A DNA stretch of 64,000 bases from Streptomyces olivochromogenes. GTDB taxonomy: Bacteria > Actinomycetota > Actinomycetes > Streptomycetales > Streptomycetaceae. The stretch lies in the NCBI RefSeq assembly GCF_021538895.1, contig NZ_JADDRL010000019.1:49636-113635 (forward strand), written 5' to 3'. The position numbers and the translations under genes were made by a program. Shown piece by piece: positions 32,720-40,775 of the stretch. The stretch's first letter is position 1. The number at the start of each line of letters is the position of its first letter. Under the pieces are notes generated by a model. The model saw only the letters and a list, made by a program, of their open reading frames with translations, had not been told where the DNA came from and searched no databases.

Positions 32720-33601
32720 GTGGAGCCAAGGGCAGTGGTTACGGCGGGGACCGGGGGTATCGGCCTGGAGACCGCCAGGGGACTGGCGGCGCACGGGCTC
32801 GCGGTCACCGTCGTCGGGCGCGACCCCGAGCGCGGCGCCCGCGCGGTCGAGCGGATCGCCGAGGTCGCGACCGGAGCCGACCCGCGCTTCGTGGCCGCCG
32901 ACCTCGCGTCGCTCGACGACGTCCGGGCGCTCGCCGCACGGCTGGCGACCGAGGGTCCGCTGAAGGTGCTGGTCAACAACGTCGGCGCGATGTTCGCGGA
33001 GCGGCAGCGGACGGTCGACGGGATCGAGGCGTCGTTCGCCGTCAACCATCTCTCGCCGTACCTGCTGACCGAGCTGCTGCTCGACCAGCTCAAGTCCGGC
33101 GAGCCGAGCCGGATCGTGAACGTCAGCTCCGGTGCGATCAAGGTCGCCAAGCGCACCTTCGACGCCGTCGAACCGCCGGGGGGCTACTACGGCTTCCACT
33201 GGTACGGCCGGGCCAAGCTCGCCAACCTCGCCTACACCCTTGACCTGGCCGAACGCCTCCGCGGCACCGGCATCACCGTCTTCGCGGCCGACCCGGGCGG
33301 CGCCGCGACCGACATGACCAACGGCACCATGACCTCGCCGAAGATCGTCTCCCCTGGGCTGCGTCTGATGTGGCCGCTGGTCCGCCGGGCCTTCGAGCGC
33401 TCCACTGCCGGTCCCGCGTCCGTTGCCGCCCGGCCGTCCGTGCTCGCCGCGACCGACGCCTCACTCGACGGGCGGACCGGCCTGCTCATCGGCCCCGAGG
33501 CCCACCCCGTCCCCGCCTTCCGCGGATCCACCGACCCCCAGGTCATCGACAACGTCCTCAGGCTCAGCCGACAGCTCGCGCCCCTGGCCTCGGGCCATTG
33601 A
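32720..33601 (+). CDS. SDR family NAD(P)-dependent oxidoreductase
   Basis: A 293-aa short-chain dehydrogenase. Cofactor motif AVVTAGTGGIGLETARGLA (TGxxxGIG-like) at residues 5-23, NNVGAM near 90, and the catalytic tetrad with Ser in VNVSSG and Tyr-x-x-x-Lys in WYGRAKLAN near 170 are present. The motif start Thr-Ala-Gly-Thr-Gly-Gly-Ile-Gly differs slightly from TGxxxGxG. The start is GTG at 32720 with GGAGGGG upstream. It is regulated by the upstream TetR through twin boxes. Length and sequence fit the retinol-dehydrogenase-like subgroup; the substrate is not predicted. Confidence 0.9.
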   Translation: MEPRAVVTAGTGGIGLETARGLAAHGLAVTVVGRDPERGARAVERIAEVATGADPRFVAADLASLDDVRALAARLATEGPLKVLVNNVGAMFAERQRTVDGIEASFAVNHLSPYLLTELLLDQLKSGEPSRIVNVSSGAIKVAKRTFDAVEPPGGYYGFHWYGRAKLANLAYTLDLAERLRGTGITVFAADPGGAATDMTNGTMTSPKIVSPGLRLMWPLVRRAFERSTAGPASVAARPSVLAATDASLDGRTGLLIGPEAHPVPAFRGSTDPQVIDNVLRLSRQLAPLASGH

Positions 33602-33602
33602 G

Positions 33603-35813
33603 TCAGCCGGCCCGGCCCCCGGGGAGCACCCGGTCCAGCCACCTCGGCAGCCACCAGTTGGCCTTGCCGAGGAGCGTCATGGTCGCGGGTACCAGCACCA
33701 TGCGGACGACCGTGGCGTCGATGAAGATCGCGGTGGCCAGGCCGAGGCCGAACATCTTGGTGGACGGGTCCTCGGCGACGACGAAGGACAGGAAGACGGC
33801 CACCATGATGAGCGCGGCCGATGTGATGACCCGGGCGGTACCCGAGACGCCCCGCACGATCGCCGTGTTGTTGTCGCCGGTGCGTTCGTACTCCTCGCGC
33901 ACACGCGACAGCAGGAACACCTCGTAGTCCATCGACAGGCCGAACAGGATGGCGAAGAGGAACATCGGGATGAAGGACACGATGGGCACCGTCGTCTCCA
34001 GCCCGATCAGTGCGCCGCCCCAGCCCCATTGGAAGACGGCGACCAGGATGCCGTAGGCCGCGCCGATGCTCAGCAGGTTCAGCAGCACCGCCTTGAGTGG
34101 TACGAGTACCGAGCGGAACACCAGCATCAACAGCGCGAACGACAGCGCCAGTACGGCGGCGACGAACACCGGCAGGCGCCGGCTGGTCCGTTGGCCCACA
34201 TCGGACAGGCTCGCCACGGCGCCGCCGACGTGGGCCCTGGCCGGGCCTTGGCCGACCACGGTGGGCAGGACCTCGGCGCGCAGCCGGGCGACCGTGTCGG
34301 AGGTCGCCCGCTCCTGCGGGCCGGTGTTCGGGAACACCACGAGGGTCGCGATGCCCGTGGCCCGGTCCACCTGGGCCGGTGCGACGGAGGCGATGCCCGG
34401 GTCCGCGGCGACCGCCGCGACGAGCCGGTCCAGCACCCCCGGAACACCGGCAGGGTCCGCGGCGATGACGAGCGGACCGTTGGTACCGGGACCGAACCCC
34501 TCGGCGACCAGGTCGTACGCGCGGCGCTCGGTGCGGCTCGGTGGCAGCGAGCCGTCGTCGGGCAGGCCGACGCGCAGGCCGAGCACGGGCAGCGTCGCCG
34601 TCAGCAACAGGCCGGCGGCGCCCACCGCGTACGGCAGCGGGTGCCGGCTGACGTGCCCGATCCAGCGCCGCCATCCGGAGGCGGGCGCGGCGCCCGCCTC
34701 GGTACCCCGTCGCCGGACGAGCCGGCCCGGCCTCCCGGACCCGAGGGCCCGGACGAGCCGACCGGCCCGGGCCAGCCGCGGGCCGGCGGCGCCGAGGAAG
34801 GCCGGCAGCAGCGTCACCGACGCGACCACCATGGTCAGGACGACGATCGAGACCGCGAGCCCGCCCACCGTCATGAACGGCACGTTCGCGACCGCCATGC
34901 CGAGGATGGATACGACGACGGTGCCGCCGGCGAAGACCACAGGACGCCCCGCCGTGGCCACCGCATGCCCGGCCGCCGCACGGGGATCGAGCCCGTTCGC
35001 GAGGTACTCCCGGTGCCGGGCGAGCACGAACAGCGCGTAGTCGATGCCCACCCCGAGCCCGACCATGCTGCCCAGGACCGGTGCGAACGTGGGGATCCGG
35101 GTCATCCCCGCGAGGACCGTCATCGTGGCCACCCCGACGGTGAGCCCGAAGACCGCCATGCCGATGGGCAGCGCGGCGGCGACGAGCGAGCCGAACGCCA
35201 GGAACAGGATCGTGGCCGCGGCGAGGATGCCGATCAGCTCGCTCGCGCCGCCGTCGGGGTCGGAGAAGACGTAGAAGAGATTCCCGCCCATCTCGATGCG
35301 CAGGGGCAACTCGCCGCGCAGCCGGTCGCCGAGGTCGACCAGGGCGTGGAGATCCTTGGCCGACAGCCGGCTCTGGTCGGGGTACTGCACCCGGACCACC
35401 GCGATCCGCCCGTCGGCCGAGACCAGACCGTCGCGCACGGCGAAGTCGCCGCCCCGGTCGAGTGCTCCCGCCGGGTCGCTCGTACCGAGCACGTGCGGCA
35501 GTCGCCGCACCTCGGACCTGAGCCTCGCCAGCGCGGTGCGCGTGCCGCCGTGGTCGAAGAACGTCGCCCCGCGGTCGAGCGGCGTGACGACCACCTGGGC
35601 GGTCATCCCGTCCTGCCCGGTGCCGGCCCGCTCGATCAGCTCCGCGGCCCGCTGGGAGTCCAGTCCCGGAGCGGTCATCGAGTCCGCGGTCCGCCCGCCG
35701 AAGGCGACGGCGGCGACGACCGCGAGCGCGGCCGCCAGTACCCATGCCGCGATCACCCGCCAGGGATGGCGGGCGGCACAACCACCCACACGGAAGAGGG
35801 CTTTCGAGAGCAT
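33603..35813 (-). CDS. MMPL family RND transporter
   Basis: A 736-aa inner-membrane transporter of the MMPL/hydrophobe-exporter branch. It has the usual two-fold plan: TM1 (PWRVIAAWVLAAALAVVAAVAFGG), a large extracytoplasmic loop, five TMs (from IGILAAATILFLAFGSLVAAALPIG), the GxxxDY motif in GLGVGIDYALFVLARHREYL, then a second half with a TM opener (GAAGLLLTATLPVLG), another large loop and five TMs with FGLSMDYEVFLLSRVREEYE. Both Asp-Tyr proton-relay motifs are intact. The ATG at 35813 has a GGAGGA ribosome site. It exports lipids or small hydrophobic drugs. It is divergent from a two-component system (35988-37797) that probably controls it. Confidence 0.92.
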   Translation of the reverse strand: MLSKALFRVGGCAARHPWRVIAAWVLAAALAVVAAVAFGGRTADSMTAPGLDSQRAAELIERAGTGQDGMTAQVVVTPLDRGATFFDHGGTRTALARLRSEVRRLPHVLGTSDPAGALDRGGDFAVRDGLVSADGRIAVVRVQYPDQSRLSAKDLHALVDLGDRLRGELPLRIEMGGNLFYVFSDPDGGASELIGILAAATILFLAFGSLVAAALPIGMAVFGLTVGVATMTVLAGMTRIPTFAPVLGSMVGLGVGIDYALFVLARHREYLANGLDPRAAAGHAVATAGRPVVFAGGTVVVSILGMAVANVPFMTVGGLAVSIVVLTMVVASVTLLPAFLGAAGPRLARAGRLVRALGSGRPGRLVRRRGTEAGAAPASGWRRWIGHVSRHPLPYAVGAAGLLLTATLPVLGLRVGLPDDGSLPPSRTERRAYDLVAEGFGPGTNGPLVIAADPAGVPGVLDRLVAAVAADPGIASVAPAQVDRATGIATLVVFPNTGPQERATSDTVARLRAEVLPTVVGQGPARAHVGGAVASLSDVGQRTSRRLPVFVAAVLALSFALLMLVFRSVLVPLKAVLLNLLSIGAAYGILVAVFQWGWGGALIGLETTVPIVSFIPMFLFAILFGLSMDYEVFLLSRVREEYERTGDNNTAIVRGVSGTARVITSAALIMVAVFLSFVVAEDPSTKMFGLGLATAIFIDATVVRMVLVPATMTLLGKANWWLPRWLDRVLPGGRAG

Positions 35814-35987
35814 CGGTCCTCCAACCACCTTGTCGGCCGCCTCCGTACGGCCGCCGATGCCGAGGTTCGTCGGAGCGGCGCTCCGGGACATCGGCTCGCG
35901 AGCCGCCGATCCGTCCGCCCCGGGACCGAGCGACGTCCCGTCCTTTCGGCCGATGCGCGGCGCGGCGTGCTCCCTAAGCTGAGCACC

Positions 35988-37160
35988 GTGCTGCGAGACG
36001 ACCTGCGAACCCTGTGGACCGAACCACGGCCGCCCAACGCGCCCGGCCGGGTGTGGCGGGACTGGGCGCTGCTCGCCGCGGGCCTGACCGGTGTGGTGCT
36101 GGAGGCCACGCTGCGCGCGGACGTGGTGTGGCGGCCGGTGGCCGTGGTCATCGCCGTCTGGCTGTGCGTGCTGCCCCTGTGGCGCCGGACCCGCCCGCTG
36201 ACGACGGTCGTGCTCGCGTTCGGCGCGATGATCGTGCTCCAGGTCGTCTCGCTGGTGGCCACCCCTCGGGAGCCGGTCGGTCTGCACGTCGGCTTGGTCG
36301 TCCTCCTGCTGGTGTATGCGCTGCCCCGGTGGGGGTCGGGGCGGGAGATCGTGCTGGGCGTCGCGGTCGTCCTGGCGGCCTTCGGTCTGTCGGCGGTCAC
36401 GGACCGGACCCCGGCCGGCGAACAGGTCGCGGGATTCGCCTTCCTGTTCCTGCCCGCGGTGATCGGGGCATCCGTACGGTTCCGGGCGACCGCCCGCGAG
36501 CGGCAACTGGAGCGGGTACGTTCCCGCGAGCGCGAGCAACTCGCCCGGGAACTGCACGACACGGTGGCCCATCACGTCTCGGCGATGGTGATCCGCGCCC
36601 AGGCGGGCCGAGTGGTCGCGGGCACGGATCCGGCCGCCGCCGTCGAGGCACTGGAGGGTGTCGAGGAGGAGGGTGCGCGCACGCTGGAGGAGATGCGAGC
36701 CATGGTCGCCGCGCTGCGCGACGCAAGGGCCGGCGCCGAGCTGACGCCGCCGGCCGGTGTCGCCGACCTGGAGCGCCTGGTGCGCGCCCCGGGTGGTCGG
36801 CTCCGCGTCGACCTGGGGCTCGTCGGCGAGTTGACCGCGTTGCCGCCGGCCGTGGACGCGGCGGTCTACCGCATCGTGCAGGAGTCGGTGACCAACGCCA
36901 TGCGCCACGCGGTCAACGCGACCGAGGTCGTCGTCCGGGTCACCGGAGAACCGCGGAGGATACGGGTGACGGTGCGGAACGACGGCCAACGGGCCGGCCG
37001 GGTCCGCGACGGCTACGGTCTCGCCGGGTTGCGTGAGCGCGCCGCGCTGCTCGGCGGACAGTTGCGGGCCGGTCCCGGCGCCGACCAGGGCTGGCTTGTC
37101 GAGGCCGAGTTGCCGAGAGGGAGGGCGGGCAGCGGTGTCCATCCGCGTCCTCGTCGCTGA
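35988..37160 (+). CDS. sensor histidine kinase (NarL/DesK-type)
   Basis: A 390-aa membrane kinase starting at GTG 35988. The N-terminal part has about four to five membrane spans (WALLAAGLTGVVLEATL, VAVVIAVWLCVLPLW, TTVVLAFGAMIVLQVVSLV, GLVVLLLVYALP) with no periplasmic domain. The HisKA_3 box is REQLARELHDTVAHHVSAM, with the phospho-His in ELHD. The ATPase domain has ESVTNAMRHAVNAT and RVRDGYGLAGLRERAALLGG. Its last 26 bases overlap the response-regulator start, so the pair is translationally coupled. It is adjacent and divergent to the MMPL exporter, a common arrangement for envelope-stress or drug-responsive export. Confidence 0.92.
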   Translation: MLRDDLRTLWTEPRPPNAPGRVWRDWALLAAGLTGVVLEATLRADVVWRPVAVVIAVWLCVLPLWRRTRPLTTVVLAFGAMIVLQVVSLVATPREPVGLHVGLVVLLLVYALPRWGSGREIVLGVAVVLAAFGLSAVTDRTPAGEQVAGFAFLFLPAVIGASVRFRATARERQLERVRSREREQLARELHDTVAHHVSAMVIRAQAGRVVAGTDPAAAVEALEGVEEEGARTLEEMRAMVAALRDARAGAELTPPAGVADLERLVRAPGGRLRVDLGLVGELTALPPAVDAAVYRIVQESVTNAMRHAVNATEVVVRVTGEPRRIRVTVRNDGQRAGRVRDGYGLAGLRERAALLGGQLRAGPGADQGWLVEAELPRGRAGSGVHPRPRR

Positions 37161-37797
37161 CGACCAGGCGATCATCCGTACGGGGCTGCGGATCATGCTG
37201 AACGCGCAGCCGGGCATCGAGGTGGTCGATGAGGCGGCCGACGGGCAGCAGGCGGTACGCCTGGCCCGCGAGCTGCGCCCCGACGTCTGCCTGTTCGACA
37301 TCCGGATGCCCCGGCTCGACGGGCTGGAGGCCACCCGGCTGATCGCCGGTCCGGGCGTCGCCGATCCGCTGGTCGTCGTCGTGATCACCACGTTCGATCT
37401 CGACGAGTACGTGTACGGCGCCCTGCGCGCGGGGGCCCGGGGCTTCCTGCTCAAGGACACCGGGCCGGAGCTGCTGGCACAGGCCGTGCGCTCGGCCGCC
37501 GACGGCGAGGCACTCATCGCGCCCAGCGTCACCGTGCGCCTGCTGCGGGCCTTCGCGGACCTGCCGGCCGGGCGGCCCGCCGCCCAGCCCGTCTCCCCGG
37601 TCACCACCCGCGAGGAGGAGGTACTCCTCGCCGTCGCCCGCGGGCTGACCAACACCGAGATCGCCGATGCCCTGCACATCAGCCTGAGCACGGTGAAGAC
37701 CCACCTGGCGAGCCTGATGGCCAAACTCGGCGCCCGCAACCGCGTGGAAATCGCGATGTGGGCCTACGAGACCCGCCGGATCATCCCAGGAACCTGA
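37135..37797 (+). CDS. LuxR/NarL-type response regulator
   Basis: A 220-aa response regulator. Receiver: IRVLVADDQAIIRTGLRIML, phospho-Asp in CLFDIRMPRLDG near residue 55, and Lys in GFLLKDTGPELL near 105. The LuxR-type HTH at the C-terminus is TREEEVLLAVARGLTNTEIADALHISLSTVKTHLASLMAKLG. The start is a GTG at 37135 inside the kinase gene. It is the partner of that kinase; the divergent MMPL transporter gene is the nearest likely target. Confidence 0.92.
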   Translation: MSIRVLVADDQAIIRTGLRIMLNAQPGIEVVDEAADGQQAVRLARELRPDVCLFDIRMPRLDGLEATRLIAGPGVADPLVVVVITTFDLDEYVYGALRAGARGFLLKDTGPELLAQAVRSAADGEALIAPSVTVRLLRAFADLPAGRPAAQPVSPVTTREEEVLLAVARGLTNTEIADALHISLSTVKTHLASLMAKLGARNRVEIAMWAYETRRIIPGT

Positions 37798-38013
37798 CCG
37801 GCCGTCTGCCCCGGCACCCGCTCGAACAGGTCCCAGGGCGGGGATCGTTGGGCGGTGGCGAAGGGATGGGCGGCGACGCAATGGGCCGTCCGGTGGCCGT
37901 TGGTGATCTTGTGGACGTGTCGCGTTGCCGGGCGGGACTTCGCCTGGTCCACTTGCCGCCAAGTCCCCATCAGGGCAAATCGACGCCAATGCGCATGTGA
38001 ACACGGAGGCTTC

Positions 38014-38664
38014 GTGTCCCGTCAGCTGTCACGCCCGAAGGCCAGGACCGGCCTTCGTACCACCACCGCCCTGGGCGTCGTGTCCCTCGCCCTGACCCTG
38101 AGTGTCGCCCAGCCGGTCGAGGCGTCGCCGTCCGCTCCTGCGGCGGCGGGGCCCCGGATCGTGGACATCTCGTCGCTCAGTGAACTGCCCGCTCCCGCGG
38201 ACGCGAAGGTCCCCGCCACGCGGAAGGCGTCGGACTGGATCATGTACCGCTTCCAGAAGATCACCAGCCGGGCGACCGGCAACCTGTGTCTCGACGCGGA
38301 CGCCAGCACCCTCCCCAACAACGGGACCAAGGCGCAGCTGTGGGGCTGCAACGGCAACAACAACCAGGTCTGGTACTTCTCCGTCATCTCCAGGGGCTAC
38401 TACTACGTGCAGACCGGCCAGGGCTTCCAGTGTCTCGACGCGGACGCCAACACGATTCCCAACAACGGGACCAAGGTGCAGCTCTGGGACTGCAACGGCA
38501 ACAACAACCAGGTGTGGTCCCCCTCGGGCAACTCCCTCGTGAACCGCGCGTCGGGCACGTGTCTCGACGCGGACGCCAACACCATCCCGAACTACGGGAC
38601 CAAGATGCAGCTCTGGGGCTGCATCTCCGGCGCCGCCAACCAGGCGTGGTCGTACTACGGGTGA
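38014..38664 (+). CDS. secreted ricin B-type beta-trefoil lectin domain protein
   Basis: A 216-aa exported lectin. The GTG at 38014 follows ACGGAGG and starts a Sec signal (TTALGVVSLALTLSVAQPVEAS). After a linker, three beta-trefoil repeats follow, each with CLDADAxTxPNxGTKxQLWxC and an NNNQVW-like QxW position: CLDADASTLPNNGTKAQLWG, CLDADANTIPNNGTKVQLWD, CLDADANTIPNYGTKMQLWG. This is the CBM13/ricin-B fold that binds galactose- or xylose-containing polysaccharides. No catalytic domain is attached, so it is a stand-alone carbohydrate-binding protein. Confidence 0.88.
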   Translation: MSRQLSRPKARTGLRTTTALGVVSLALTLSVAQPVEASPSAPAAAGPRIVDISSLSELPAPADAKVPATRKASDWIMYRFQKITSRATGNLCLDADASTLPNNGTKAQLWGCNGNNNQVWYFSVISRGYYYVQTGQGFQCLDADANTIPNNGTKVQLWDCNGNNNQVWSPSGNSLVNRASGTCLDADANTIPNYGTKMQLWGCISGAANQAWSYYG

Positions 38665-38870
38665 CTCGACGGCGGGCTCGCCCACTCGGTCCGGGTGAGC
38701 CCGTACTCGACCTCGCCGTATGCGGAGCCCTCGATCGGCTCGGGCCAGTCCTCGGCGAAGTTCCGTAGGAACTTCAGGCCTGCCCGGGTCCGCCACCCGA
38801 TGTCGCCCTGAGGGTGCGGCCATTCAATGGGTGTGCCTCCTCCACATCCTGTCCGGCACACCCGCAGCAT
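38655..38870 (-). CDS. small hypothetical ORF, probably a remnant
   Basis: About 71 codons. The C-terminal three quarters (IEWPHPQGDIGWRTRAGLKF, then AEDWPEPIEGSAYGEVEYGL) look like genuine protein with normal third-position G/C, but I do not recognise the family and the beginning (MLRVCRTGCGGG) looks like run-in. It overlaps the lectin gene end by 10 bases and abuts a broken NADAR gene, so it may be the stump of a deleted gene. Start is uncertain. Confidence 0.3.
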   Translation of the reverse strand: MLRVCRTGCGGGTPIEWPHPQGDIGWRTRAGLKFLRNFAEDWPEPIEGSAYGEVEYGLTRTEWASPPSSHP

Positions 38871-38889
38871 GATCGGCAGACGGATCACC

Positions 38890-39506
38890 CCTGTTGGTGG
38901 CCGAGGTCCGGGACACCATCGACCAGCTGAACGGCCCGACGCACCTGTCACGCAGGAGGTGTACGACGAGGCCGTCTGCTACTTCGAGGAACGGGCTCGG
39001 TGGACCGCGGAGCGGCCCTCCCGGATCCCGGCCGACGGACCGGCGACCTCGCACGCTCCCGCGGTCAAGCTGAACCACTCGTATCCGCAGGAGCGAGTGG
39101 CCGACCCGGGCACGCGTGGCCTGCGCAACGACTACCCCGCCCCGGTCGTCGTCGCGGAGGTCGCCTATCCGTCCGTCGCCCACGCCTACTGGGCGCTGTC
39201 GGTCGCCGACCCCGCGGTGGGGGACGCGGTCGCGAGGGCGGACACGGGCGACGCGGCGCGCGGGCTTGCCGCCGAGGCACCGCGTCGGGAGGGAAGTACG
39301 GCCAGCATCCCGACCTGGCCGAGATCCTTCTGGGAACCGGCAACGCGGCCCTGATCCACGACGACGCGGACTCGTACTTCTGGGGCGACAACTCCGGCCG
39401 GGGCCGTAACTGGATGGGCCGGCTCCTGGAACTCGTACGCTCCGAACTGCACGCACGCCAGGTCATGGGGCAGGCCGGGCCGGGCGGTGGGCCGCCGATG
39501 TTGTAG
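38890..39506 (+). pseudogene. broken NADAR (YbiA-like N-glycosidase) family gene
   Basis: Three pieces in different frames belong to one protein type. First is VAEVRDTIDQLNGP (frame beginning at 38891). Then comes VTQEVYDEAVCYFEERARWT, running on to VVAEVAYPSVAHAYWALSVADP (frame of 38947). Last, after another shift near 39290, is KYGQHPDLAEILLGTGNAAL and FWGDNSGRGRNWMGRLLELVRSEL (frame of 39000). The last piece is the conserved C-terminal NADAR motif of riboflavin-intermediate/NAD-related N-glycosidases. The joins are consistent with at least two internal deletions, since the family residues between these blocks are missing. No intact start or frame exists, so the gene is inactive. Confidence 0.65.
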
Positions 39507-39548
39507 AACTGGCGGGACAGCGGGAGCGACTGTGGCGGTGGGCGACTG

Positions 39549-40328
39549 ATGGACCGGGAACTGGCAGTGGCGACGGAACTCGCCGAATGGGCCTCGGAAC
39601 GGATCCGTCAGCCTCGCGCCACGGACGACGTGAGCGACGTACGGGAGAAGGCCACCCCCGCCGACATCGTGACGGACACGGACGAAGCGGTGGAGGCCCA
39701 CGTCCGGGCCGTCCTGCGCCGCGAGTTCCCGGAGTACGGCATCGAGGGCGAGGAGTACGGCGTCCACGAGGGTACGAAGGGTGCGCCGCACTGGGTGATC
39801 GACCCGGTGGACGGTACGACGAACTACGCGCACGGCATCGGCTGGTGCTCGTTCTCGCTGGGCCTGGCGAGCCCGCGGGGTGTCCCGTTGCTGGGCGTGG
39901 TGGCCGATCCCTGGCGCCGGGAGATCTTCACCGCGACCCGGGGCGGCGGAGCGCACCTGAACGGCCGTCCGATCCGTGCGGCCGCCCACGACACCCTGAC
40001 CGGGCACGTGTTCATGACGGAGTGGGCCGCCCACGCCCACTGGCCGGGCATGGACGACCTGCTGCGAGAGCTGTCGTCCCGGCACTGCACCGTACGGGTC
40101 ATGGGCTCGACGGCCCTGTCCCTGGTCCAGGTCGCGGCGGGCCGCGCGACGGCGGCGGCGATCGGCGAGTTCCACCCGGTGGACGCCCTGCCGCCCCTGT
40201 TGATCGCGACGGAGGCGGGCGCGGTGGCGATCCCCGAACTCCCCGCGTACGACACCCCGTTGCTGCTGGCCGCACCGGCGGTGGCGGACGAGGCGACGGC
40301 CCTGTGGCGGGAGACGGTGCTGCGCTAG
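39549..40328 (+). CDS. inositol monophosphatase family protein
   Basis: A 259-aa phosphatase of the IMPase/FBPase superfamily. The metal-binding motifs are VTDTDEAVEAHVR near residue 40, GIEGEEYG near 66, WVIDPVDGTTNYAHG near 82 (the DPxDGT signature) and the second signature further on (VMGSTALSLVQVAAGRATAA and GEFHPVDALPPLLIATEAG, where the usual W-D pair is replaced by HPVD). It hydrolyses a sugar or inositol phosphate in a Mg2+-dependent way. ATG at 39549. It is followed by a strong bidirectional hairpin at 40371-40400. Confidence 0.9.
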   Translation: MDRELAVATELAEWASERIRQPRATDDVSDVREKATPADIVTDTDEAVEAHVRAVLRREFPEYGIEGEEYGVHEGTKGAPHWVIDPVDGTTNYAHGIGWCSFSLGLASPRGVPLLGVVADPWRREIFTATRGGGAHLNGRPIRAAAHDTLTGHVFMTEWAAHAHWPGMDDLLRELSSRHCTVRVMGSTALSLVQVAAGRATAAAIGEFHPVDALPPLLIATEAGAVAIPELPAYDTPLLLAAPAVADEATALWRETVLR

Positions 40329-40370
40329 GGCATGGCAGGACAGGCCCTGGTGCGATGCGTACCTGTGGGT

Positions 40371-40400
40371 GCGGCCCCGACCTGCGCCGGTCGGGGCCGC
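40371..40400. terminator. perfect 12-bp stem hairpin
   Basis: GCGGCCCCGACC (40371-40382) pairs with GGTCGGGGCCGC (40389-40400) over a six-base TGCGCC loop. It sits between the inositol monophosphatase gene and the 3' end of the convergent heme-binding-protein remnant. It is likely a terminator for one or both. Confidence 0.75.
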
Positions 40401-40419
40401 GCGCACACGCTCGGGAAGG

Positions 40420-40775
40420 TCAGTGGCGGGCGATCGCGTTCGCGCCGGCCCGGGCGAACTTCTCGTCCAGCGCGCCGGACGGAGCGCCCGCGACGCCGAT
40501 GCCCGCGATCGGCGCGGTCCCGTCGGTGACGGGGACACCGCCCGCGAGGAACAGCGTGCCGGGGACGTCCTTCAGGGTCGGAGCCTGCTGCAGACGCTCG
40601 ACCAGCTGGGAGGTGGGGGCGTTCCAGGAGACCGCGGTGAACGCCTTGCGCTCGGCGGACTCGTAGGACTGCGGTCCGGCACCGTCGCCGCGCAGGGTGA
40701 CGATCGTGTTGCCGTTGCGGTCGACGACGGCGACGGTGACCCGCTGGTTCGAGCCGAGCGCCGTCGACAGCCGGT
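40420..40775 (-). pseudogene. N-terminally truncated GlcG/HbpS-type heme-binding protein
   Basis: Reading leftward, the frame gives QRVTVAVVDRNGNTIVTLRG, SYESAERKAFTAVSWNAPTS, TLKDVPGTLFLAGGVPV and APIAGIGVAGAPSGALDEKF, ending at the TGA at 40420. This is the C-terminal two thirds of a GlcG/HbpS-family (COG3193) protein that binds heme or small effectors extracellularly. The signal peptide and first helices are missing, and no start codon is available in frame. The right edge, about 40740-40785, runs into the N-terminal coding region of a sensor kinase on the other strand. It is a truncated relic. Confidence 0.7.

Noticed and set aside
33423..37160. Very long open frame on the plus strand through the antisense of the MMPL transporter into the kinase
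   Set aside because: Only the end from 35988 encodes recognisable kinase sequence. The earlier part is a Pro/Arg/His-rich shadow of the transporter.
33603..37739. Very long open frame on the minus strand running from the MMPL gene through the antisense of the kinase and regulator genes
   Set aside because: Only 33603-35813 has protein-family content. The rest is the mirror frame of well-supported rightward genes and is open because of the high G+C content.
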